A DNA stretch of 64,000 bases from Ehretia macrophylla. Its lineage: Eukaryota; Streptophyta; Magnoliopsida; Boraginales; Ehretiaceae. Position numbers and translations under genes: made by a program. Location of the stretch: the NCBI GenBank assembly GCA_037974665.1, contig CM075773.1:52862917-52926916 (forward strand). Reading direction: 5' to 3'. Of the stretch, positions 51,868 through 61,554 are shown one piece after another. The notes beneath the pieces are model-generated. The model saw only the letters and a list, made by a program, of their open reading frames with translations, was not told where the DNA came from and searched no databases. Positions within the stretch are counted from its first letter, which is position 1, and each line of letters begins with the position of its first letter.

Positions 51868-52576
51868 ATAGAGTCATGATTAATCGAAAGACTAATCTCA
51901 AACATGAGCAATCGAGACATACCTGCAGAGGCCTTGCCATTTCCCTTCAAACTTTTGAGGTACTCTGGACAATTCCTCTTACAATGTCCTTCCTTCTCAC
52001 AGTGAAAACAAGTTCCTGATTTTGCTACCTTCCCCTTCTTCTTGGACATGCCTCCAATAGGCTTGCCCTGAGGGGGCCTTTTTGCTTTCATTTTCCACAA
52101 GTTGCCCTTGAAATATTTCAAGCATATTCAAGAGCTGAGGCATGGAATATTTGATGTTTTTCTCATAAACATCCATGACAAATGGCTTAAATGATTATGG
52201 CAATGAGTGAAGGATCAAATCCACCCAAAAGCTTGAACTTCTTTCGAAGCCTAGGATTTCAATAAGTTTGATCATGCCAAACATTTTGATAACATGTGAT
52301 CTAACGTCTGACCCTTCTACCATTCTAACACTGAAAAGTTCCTTCGAAACCAAAACATAGTCTATAATGTTTAGTGCTAAATCACGCCATTTCTGAACTG
52401 TTACCCTTTATTCTAATGTTGCCTTTTCAGGTACTTCCAAAGAAAGTAGTTCTTCCAAGCTACAATCTTTATTAGGACATAAAACCTTTTTTCACGTTGT
52501 GGGACCAGTCAGCAAAGTGGATACCAGTTAAACAATTCTTTTCTAAGATAGTTGCAAGGGGATTCATTTTTGTCAT
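51868..52576 (-). pseudogene. Copia-2 gag
   Basis: ATG at 52576 (MTKMNPLATILEKN), followed by LTGIHFADWSHNVK, a shift, then KDCSLEELLSLEVPEKATLE and RVTVQKWRDLALNI. The zinc-knuckle part at 52121-51868 contains CFHCEKEGHCKRNC preceded by a Lys-rich stretch (SKKKGKVAKS). Stops occur near 52190 and 52470. The acceptor-like TTTTCTGCAG just before the ATG suggests the leader may once have been spliced. Confidence 0.88.
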
Positions 52577-54545
52577 GTAACTGCAGAAAATAATTAATTA
52601 AAATTAGATAATGTATTACTAACTATTCGACTTGGGTCTTTAAACCAAATAGTACCCCCCACTAAATTTTTTTGAATTCCATACTTCCCTAGTAGAAAAC
52701 GAAAAATCAAACGAATGAGTTTCTTAGTGGATCAGGGGGCCCATTAATCTTTGTTTCACCTCACATTATAGAGTTTTGGTGAATCAAAGACTAATAGGTG
52801 AATAACACTTTAATCAATGTATCTCATACAAATTCTAATTTACTTGCCTACAATTCCCTTGACTTCACATTATAGATTTTTGGTCTCTAAGAATTGTTTA
52901 AGTCAAACCCATTATTCTAGAAAATTTAGATCCATACAATACCGACACCTCACATTATAGATTTTTGGTAACCAGTAAGAATCCAAATTCTTCTACATCT
53001 AATGTTTTATAGACTTAGTTTGCATATTAATACAAATAAATAGCCCCTATGTGTCCATAGCCAACTACTCACTTGTCTAACATATAAACTAATCAACGAT
53101 AATGGAAGGCAATGATATAATCTACTCTTAGACTACATCATTATTAACTTAATATTTGGAGTGGGAAGATTTGCCGGTCTTTAATTAAGGTTTCACTTTT
53201 CACATGCTTCTGGTTTCAATTTATCACATAAACTAAACTAGAAACATTCACGCATTTAATATATATATATATCGCATAATAAATAAATACATGTAAATAA
53301 CTAGGATGATCATAGACTAGGAGCACTATCAACCCGGGCCACTGGGTTGAATTCCTAAAATAAAATTAGGGCCCAATAGTTAGGCTACTCCTCGTTGGGC
53401 TTCACAAACCTCATTTTGTGAATCAGGTCCACAACTCCTTGATGCATCCTGCTTGATCTTCTTGTTACATTTATGTACATTGATTCCTAATCTAATGGGA
53501 TACATAAATGGGAATAGGGGTTTTACATTATCAAAATGGGTAAGAGACATGCAAGCCCCATTTAAATAATTATATAAAACTCAAATGAATAAATAAATAA
53601 ATCAACATACATCAATTCATTCATTCATTCATTCTAGTTCATGATCATTCAAACACATAATTATAAAATAATAGGTAATCCACGAATATGGCACAATTAA
53701 TTTCCTTGATATAATCTCATTATATCTAGTTCCTAAATTTAATAAACCATTTATTAATAATAAAAAATATCCCATATTTCTAAAATAAATAAAATACCTT
53801 TTATTTATTTAATATAATTAGTAACAATTTATTAATTAAAAACTCTTAATATCCCTTTTGTGCTTTAAATAAAATTGAATTTTATTTAAAATAAAGCTTT
53901 GGCCCAAATTATTAAAACAACCCTTTTATTAAAATAGATTCAGCCCAACCATTTAAAACAACTCAACAAAGTCCAATTACTAAATAGCCCAATCAGAAAG
54001 AAATAAAACAAAAACAAGCCCCCAACCCTTGGGTCATAGGTTTGGACCTGGATCCAAATCCCCACTTGGATTCAGATCTGGGTCAAAACCCTAGATCCAA
54101 AAAACTTTTTTTTTCTTTCCTTCTTCCCCAGCGCCCCCCATCTTCCTTGGCAGCGCCGCTGCCTAGCAGCAGCATGTGCCGCAGCGGTGCTGTACCCAGC
54201 AGTGCCATACGCCGTTGCTGGCAGTGGCTTAGCCACTGTTGGCAACGGCAGCGCCACTACCTAGGGAGGGGGTTTTGCAATTTTTTTTTAATTTCAAAAC
54301 TGTTTTTATTTATTTCAAAATATTCTGAAAAATATATACATATAATATATAAAAACATAATATCAAAAGTTTTTGGAAAACACATTTTCATAAACTTTTG
54401 ATTATAAAAAATACATTTTTCATATAAATTGGGGAGAACAATATGGGCTACATCAAATTATAAAATTAAACAACTTTAATTTCAGATTTAAGAGTTATGA
54501 AATATTGTGCCATAAACGTTAAATCAAGTAATAAGCATGAATTGT
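52577..54545 (-). other. Copia-2 long 5' leader
   Basis: Nearly 2 kb of non-coding DNA lies between primer site and gag. It includes three CACATTATAGATTTTTGG-like repeats (about 52760, 52870, 52950) and a GC-rich patch at 54120-54270 (repeats of CAGCGCCGCTGCC and CTGGCAGTGGC) in otherwise AT-rich sequence. On the minus strand the patch encodes an Ala-rich frame (MALPLPTVAKPLPATAY) of doubtful reality. Confidence 0.5.
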
Positions 54546-56026
54546 GGTTCTGATACCACTATTGGGAATATATATGATAATTAAAATAATTACATAGCGA
54601 AAAAATTAATCACGTATCCATTCATGTTTAATTATGTAAATTTAAATCAAATAATAATTTAATCTAATTAAATTAAATCTGCTAACAGTTTGGGATTACT
54701 TCTTGAAGCGTAGATTGGTGTAGAATCTGAATTAGTTCCCTACATGTGAAGCCTTCAAGATTGATCCACACATAATCCGCACTTGTTAGCTGGAATTCAC
54801 CCCCACTAGGTTTCTAGAGAAATCCTATATATTTTTCTAACTATGAAAAGTATGCTAGCTTTTTTTTTTTCTATCAGAATAGTTCTATATATAGGAAACA
54901 CATATGACCTAGCCGGTCTTAAACTTACCAGTCTTGAGCTTCATAATAATCAAATCACCATCTAATTACTACGAGCCCAATTAAATTAATATTTAGGACG
55001 ATCCTAAATTTAATTTAATCTTTTCTCTAATCTAATTAATCTGCAAATTCTATTTGTTTGTGACCTCTCAGGTTCAAAATTAATCGGTAGCGAATAATTA
55101 ATTCCACTAATTAATTAAATTCGAACTATTTCTAATTAATTCGCAAATAGCGAGTGACACCTAACAGTATATCGCGATTATCCAATTAAAGATAAAGTGC
55201 AAGTAAACGAACCCATTTAGTAATTTCTATGCAATCAAATCCTACTGTCTCAATTATCCCGATCGAGCCAGAGCCATGCATTGGGTCGTCAAACTCTCTT
55301 ACTCGACCATATGCCAAAACCCAATTACTTAGTGACTAATGAATAATTCGTAGAACGACTTTCACTATTCCAGCTTGGCCAAGAATTTCAAGTCACTTAA
55401 TTAATCAGATCGCATAGGACTCCCAAATGACAGTTTCCGTATCTACTCACAGATTTCTCCATGAAGGAATAAATCACAATCACTAAATACATTCTCTAAT
55501 CCATGATTAGGACTAGCTTATTTACACCAACAAATCATAATATTCCTAATAATGAGATAACCGTGGTGTCTTAAGTCTGAGGATTAATCGCACAATTACA
55601 TAATATAATGAATTATTGACCAATCCATGTAATTCATTATATTGGCGGTCAAGTCCAGTTACTTGTTCGCAACAAGTATTTATATATCTACTATAACGAT
55701 ATAAGACTAATCGTCCAAATTAATATCTCATATTATTTGGTTAGTAGACTATAATCTGATCTATCCGGATAAACTAACGCCCAATTAATTTATCCTATGA
55801 TCAGGGACAACGTTTAGAATATATTAGTAATATAGATTCTATTACTCATATCCTTACTCTTAAGGATGAAATCTACAAATAATATTCTAAGGACTTTATT
55901 TATTCAATTGAGACATTTATAATAAATAAATAAACTGCACATATTAAATGAATTAATAAATTAAATAATATATTATCCATAATTCTAAATATACAATTTA
56001 TTGGCTTTTGGACATTATTCCTAACA
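54546..56026 (-). repeat. Copia-2 primer site and 5' LTR
   Basis: The minus strand reads TGTTAGGAATAATGTCC at 56026 and ends near CCCAATA at about 54560. The primer site TGGTATCAGAACC (54558-54546) follows. Only the first 82 bases have a counterpart at the left end of the element. Kinase copy C sequence begins at 56027. Confidence 0.85.
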
Positions 56027-56975
56027 TGGAGATTGTCAGATAGACATTTATCAAGTTGAACAGTTCTAAAAGTTGAATCAAATTTGGGAAGTGAAAATAG
56101 ACTTATTAAGTTCCCACTACTCTGTTAGTAATTACCTATGTTTTGTTCTGTTTGAAAATTCGCGCGATTCCAAAGTCTGCAATCTTAGGGTGTATATTTT
56201 CATCCAATTATACGTTACTGGCTTTTAAGTCTCTGTGTATAACTCTCATTCTTGAATATTTGTGAAGATATAGCAATCCTTGAGCAACACATTCCATGAT
56301 ATTAAACCTTGTTTGTCAATTGAGTCGCTCATTTCTATCTGGAGCTGTCAAAAGTGGGTAACAGATTACACAAGAGGTCTTCATTTCAATACAAACAGCT
56401 AACAAGATAACTCTATAATGTTACTAACCGAAGAGGAAAAAATCCAAGCTCTTGTTGGGCATAAACTCATAGATTAACATTTTCTCTTCTTGGTGCATAC
56501 AGCATCCCAAAAGTCGAACAAGATTAGTATGCTGGAGTTTGGAGATGAGGATAAGTTCATTTTTTAACTCTATGACATCTTGTCCTGATATCTTCGAAAG
56601 CCTCTTGACTGCTATTTCTCGCCCATCAAGTAATCTACCTTGTTTCCACAATATCGGGTCATTGCATATAATTATAGAACACAATTAATTTGTTGCTGAC
56701 AATGTGTACCTCGTTTACTGGTCTAAATCTTCCCTCTCCAAGTTTGTTTTCGCCTGAGAATTTATTTGTGGCTATCGTAATAAAGCCAAAACTGAAAATC
56801 TTCAAATCATGAGGTTCTCGTCCATTCTTTTCAATCTCATTCTCATCATTAAAGCTATCCGTAGTAGTTACTGAGTTATTATGGCTTCAGAGAGGCAACG
56901 CATGATATAAGATATGCAAGAGATCTGATATAAGATATGTAAGAGATCTAATAAATTGGTTTTGAATGATCTATT
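56027..56975 (-). pseudogene. Receptor kinase copy C, exons 5 to 3
   Basis: Exon 5 (56107-56344) keeps HRDLK but has three stops and a donor changed from GT to AT. Exon 4 (56429-56639) reads [17 protein letters not shown] and KSLDFFLF, but its acceptor CAG has become CAA, pushing any splice one base over. Exon 3 (56710-56870) has the glycine loop changed to GEGRFR and lacks its 5' part. From 56880 intron sequence aligns with copy B up to 56975, with a 23-base tandem duplication at about 56907-56952. There Copia-3 starts. The gene is dead. Confidence 0.9.
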
Positions 56976-57733
56976 TGTGAGGTATTAAAGTTGCTTTTGG
57001 AATATGCACATGGAGAGAGAAGAAAGCTTGCATGTTTTTCTTGGGTAAAGAAATGAAGCATGTTGGTCTTCATGGAATTGGTAGAATAAAAAAAAATGGA
57101 AGCATCACATGGATGCTTAGGCAGGTCCGACAATAACATTTGGAAATGAAGAAAAATATTATAAAGAAATGAAAAGATAGGAGACATGAATGTTGGTGGC
57201 TAATGATGATAGTTTCATCATCATTATAGAACATGGAATAGCTTAGTTGGAGCATGAGTGTTTGCTGATAATGTGAATTACAACTCTGATTTGCGTGCAA
57301 GACAGATCGACAACATGCAAGAAAAACGTTAAACTTTTCCTATAAATTGTAGGCTCAATTTATCAGTTCAATTTATCCTTAGGGATTAGTATTTTTCGGG
57401 ATCATATTGGTCCCCGGACTCAAAGAGAATAATATAGGTTTTTTCTGAGTGTTTCTCATCTATATTAGTTGTCTTTATTTTGTAAGTAAGAATTAGTTTC
57501 TTCTATTATTTGAGAGAGTGAAATTGTTCTCTTCTTATATTAGAGAGAAGATCATTGTAAATTATTCTTACATCATAGTGAATCCTCCTATATTTGCCCG
57601 TAGTTTTTCCCTTAATTTGTTTGAGGGTTTTTCATGTAAAATGTTATGTCTCAATTATCTTATTTTTCTCATTCTTATTTTAGCTGCGTGATACTGCTTT
57701 GCCCCGACCATTCCGTTGCGTTGAATCCTAACA
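56976..57733 (+). repeat. Copia-3 5' LTR
   Basis: It starts TGTGAGGTATT exactly where homology to the kinase intron stops, and ends CCTAACA at 57733, one base before the initiator-Met primer site TGGTATCAGAGCC (57735-57747). Length 758. A TATA-like CCTATAAATTG lies at about 57338. The other LTR is not in the window. Confidence 0.78.
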
Positions 57734-58096
57734 GTGGTATCAGAGCCAAGTTGCGAACCACTAGTTGTGGGGGTACTGTTCATAGTTACTATTCACACGT
57801 GTTGCTATATACGTATATAGTACTGTTTTGGTATTGTCTACGTGTATAATGCAGTTCCTAGTAAAATAGTGGGAGCTGGTTCGAGTTGAGAAGCAGATCA
57901 TTGTTAATACCATGGCGGCAAAAATTTGAAATCGAGAGGTTCAACAAGAAATTGAGGATGAAGGCAATTAGAGAAAACGACAATTGTTTGGCGGTAATTG
58001 GAGACAAATAAAGATGATGGTCAATGATAAAAGGAGAGAGATGGATCACAATGCTATTGTCAATTTCTGATTGGCAAAATAAGTATTGTCAGGGCG
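57734..58096 (+). pseudogene. Copia-3 primer site and gag remnant
   Basis: After the primer site comes a leader, then traces of a TNT1-like gag start (ATGGCGGCAAAA at 57912, then FEIERFN, KMKAI-like residues, and EMDHNAIVNF) with stops and deletions. It is cut off at 58096 by the next element. Confidence 0.7.
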
Positions 58097-59666
58097 TGAT
58101 AAATCCATAGTTTTACTAATTTTAACCCATCAAATCATGTATATTGCATTATTATTTCAAGGTTAATTGAATATTTTATACCATTTTAGTGCAATATAAG
58201 GTTTGAAGAAGAAATAGCAAAAACGGCCACAAAAATCAATATTTGAACAAAAAATTCAGCGCAGCACTAGTGAGAAATGGTAGAACGGCTTTAAAACGAG
58301 CAATTTGAGATTGAATTTGGCCAAACCGAGTAGGGAAACGGATTTAGGACGCTGAAAAATCTTGGAATAGACCTGGTCAACTTTTTGGTCAACGATCAAT
58401 GGTCAAATTCAACCGAGCCGGTCAAAGTTCACCTACTACAGCCAGATATGCGCTCGAGCGCCCCTTTTTCATGGTCAAACGCCTCTCTTTAAAATTGGCG
58501 GACAAATGGACGACAAAGTATGGAACAAAAAAACAGAAAAAAATATAAAAAATTCTTTAGTGCAAAAGGGCGCTCGAGCGCGCCTAACTGGCACTCGAGC
58601 GCCCTCCTGAAATTCTGTCTATAAATAATGCGATTTTCAATGCTGAAAACATACCATTTTCTCTTTTTGGCTTAGTTTCTGCTACTCTAGTATATGTGAA
58701 GTGAGTTTTGAGTGTTTTAGTTATTATTCTTAGTTGTGTGCAAAGTTCTAATCTAGAAAGGAGGGTCTAGTAAGCCATCAATATACCGAAATCATACCGG
58801 TTTACCGAAATCCGTTCAACACGATAAGTATTCTTTTATCTTGGTTTTCGTTATAATTTCTTATACTTTAAAGTTTACCATGACACACTAGACCAGAGAT
58901 TCGAGGTGGTACGTGTGAGATTACTCTTGTACATATATTTTGATTTAGATTTATTAAAGTCTCATATTTTTATTTCTAAGTATTCTTTGATTAATTATAC
59001 GTATACTTGTAATTATGATATAATTAATTGAAAATACATAAACGCCCAGTTTTGTAAACTTGTAGCAATAGGAGACTACCTCGGATGGACTCTAGTCTGG
59101 TTGTACCGACACCCCCAGGTTACATGAATGAAAGATTAATTGAGAGATTGGATATCATTAGGTTGTACCAACACATCCAATCTTGTTAATCAATTAATTT
59201 TATCACTTACGTAACTAAAGGCTCATCTCAGTAGTAGGAGCTTGTAGCCCTATTTTTGAAGGACTTATCTTTTAATCTGAATCAATAACTTTGTACTTTC
59301 GTATACCAAGCTATAACCACCCTGAATCATTAACCCTTTGGATTTTCATTTTATTGTTGAGTATTATAATTCTTCAATTTTGTACCTTTGTCCAATTTAC
59401 TTTTGGATCTCGTTACCATAATATCTTTGGACATTTCTTGAATTTTTGGACTTAATTTACCGTACTTTTGGACTTTTGGACTTAATCAAATTTATCCGTG
59501 ACGGGAAATAGTCAAACAATTCTAAATTAAAGATTGAACTAAATTTGATAACCTCAATCTATGTGGATCGACCCTTTACTCGCCACAGCTTGAGGTAATT
59601 CAACGTAAGTAATATTTCCAATCATTTAACCATCTTACTATTTTTTATCGTAAAACGACGCGATCA
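58097..59666 (+). repeat. Gypsy-B 5' LTR
   Basis: Starts TGATAAATCC and ends GACGCGATCA. A primer site of the tRNA-Asp-like form (TTTGGCGTCGTTGCAGGAGATCGG) begins about three bases later. TATA box CTATAAATAAT at about 58620. The stretch 58450-58605 carries the perfect palindrome GCGCTCGAGCGC twice and a near copy once. Confidence 0.82.
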
Positions 59667-60075
59667 AAATTTGGCGTCGTTGCAGGAGATCGGTGTTCAT
59701 CAAATAAAGTTAGTCTTTGATTTATGTATATGAGTGTTAATATGTATATATTTTATATTTTAGTTCTTATTTTATATCTTTTATTTTTAAGTCAATTTTG
59801 TTATTTTGTATAGATTTTATTTCATTTTTGTTTCTTTTTCATGTTTTAATTTTGTATGCATGGTCGGAGATCTCTAAAGCTACCAATCTTTGTTTTTGAT
59901 TCAAAAATTGAGAAAACTCTTAAATCCATAAATAAAGCACGAACATTTCTAATCATGGCTGATCAGAATCCGAACCCAAATCAAAACCAAAACCAAAATC
60001 AGATCAAGATGTAGGTAGAGAAGTAAGAAATGTGCAAAGGAGCATAAAAGATTTTTACACCTCAAGATTATGTAC
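59667..60075 (+). pseudogene. Gypsy-B primer site, leader and gag start
   Basis: The primer site is at about 59669-59692. A gag-like frame near 59860-60075 reads RSLKLPIFVF, then IEKTLKSINKART and MADQNPNPNQNQNQ (an Asn/Gln repeat), with stops. Gypsy-C interrupts it at 60076. Athila/Tat-group gag is the likely identity. Confidence 0.6.
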
Positions 60076-61554
60076 TGATGGGTGCTTAGCTTAGGGTATA
60101 AAAAGTAAGATCAATTATAAGCCAAGTTTTAACTCGTAAGTACACGAGTGATTGCAGTGTAGTGTGTTAGTGCAAGGTTGAATCCACAGGGAGGCAATTT
60201 GAAAGCTTTATGGAAAAGTGTATGTAAAGTGCCTAAGTAATTGCAGTAAATTAAATAATGAATTGAAGTTTCAACTAAAGCTAATGAAAATAAAATAAAA
60301 CTAAAACTAAATAAAAAAGCTGAAATTGAGATTTAATGACAATTGGGAAGGTTTAGGGATCAGATTCCTATGAAAAGCTTGAATTCTAGGCTCAAACTTA
60401 GGATTTTTCTATTCTAATGCGTAATAAGACTGCAAGCCTAATTAATTAATTTATCACCTATGTCTAATTAATTAACGAGTCAAACCTAGTTTAAAAGTGC
60501 AACGCTATATCCAAGTCTTTTATCTAGTTGGAGTGTAGATTTGTCCTAAAATCCTAGGACAACGCGTTAAAAAATTAAGTGCAGAAAAACTTTGGTACAA
60601 CCTATAGTTTTTGTAAAAAAACTCAAATATATATTTTATATTAGTTAGCATAAGAATATCTATCATGCACTAGCTACAAGCATAACAGAATAATAGACAA
60701 TAAATATTGAAGAACATAAATCATAAGAATATATAAAGCATCAAAATAGTAAATCCAAGTCAAGACCCTAGAATCAAGACTATTACATAGAAATCCTATC
60801 CTAAATAATAAATTACTCAGTCATGTTCAAATGAATTAAATTAGAATCACTAAAGAAAATTAAAAGAAACTTCCCCATAAAGCGAGTTTAATTCATTGTT
60901 CATACTGGTTACAACTCGATTCCAATCCCAATCGTATGTTGACTCTTCAACTTAAAACCTAAAGTAACTAAGAAAAGAAGAATAGAAAAAAACTAATCAT
61001 ACAATATTTTTCCGGCACTGTATAATAGTTGTACAATGCCTTTTTCCTTCTTTTTTTTCTGCCGTTTAGCTCTCCCTCTTCACTGCTGCGTTGCTGCTCC
61101 TTATATAGGAGTAGACCACTGCCCTAATCATGTGGGCTTTTGTCTACATGGCCAACTTTGGCCATTCTTTTTTTATTTATTTTATTTTTAACCAAGTCCA
61201 ACGTGGACTTGATGTTGTCCACTTCTTTCTTTTATGACAAGTCCACATTGTGGACATTTTTAACATACCTATGGCCAAGGCTTATTAAAAGCCTTGGTTA
61301 ACTTTTTTTTTTTATATTATTCTTTCCTCTTTTCCTTCTTTTTTTCTTCACTTTATTTTTCTAGCACATCTTCAATCGATAATTTCTCCCTTTGTTCCTT
61401 CACTGTATTTTCTTCCAGATTCGACTCTAATTGCTCTTTCGCGAGTAAATCCCTACATGCACAATAACACAATTAAAGTGATCAAACATTATAATAAATG
61501 TGCATAACTAATTCTAAAAAGCAAAGAAATAGGCCTAAAAATATAAATATATCA
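60076..61554 (-). repeat. Gypsy-C 3' LTR
   Basis: On the minus strand it begins TGATATATTTATATT at 61554, directly after a polypurine tract (GGTTTGGGGGTAT), and ends GCACCCATCA at 60076. The segment at about 60130-60200 (GTAAGTACACGAG, GGTTGAATCCACAGGGAGG) is the Athila/Tat LTR motif also seen at 27900 and 14560. TATA box CTATATAAGG (minus) at about 61105. Confidence 0.8.

Larger units (their letters stand above)
27143..56026 (-). mobile_element. Copia-2, LTR retrotransposon that splits copy C and carries nested elements
   Basis: The minus-strand element starts at 56026 (TGTTAGGAATAATG, 5' LTR to about 54560). It has a primer site at 54546-54558, gag, protease, integrase, RT and RNase H. It ends in only the first 82 bases of a 3' LTR (27143-27224) after a polypurine tract (GTGGGGGAT). 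Subtracting the Athila element and its duplication leaves about 8.9 kb. No target duplication is seen, because the left end lost most of its LTR together with about 190 bases of copy C including exon 6. Confidence 0.88.

Noticed and set aside
50262-51872. ATAGA as a target duplication for the solo LTR between Copia-2 gag and protease
   Set aside because: The left ATAGA lies inside continuous protease coding sequence, so it cannot be the border; the match is chance.
54072-54257. Ala-rich frame in the GC-rich patch of the Copia-2 leader
   Set aside because: Composition follows from the CAG/GCC-rich repeat; there is no homologue and its position is a retroelement leader.
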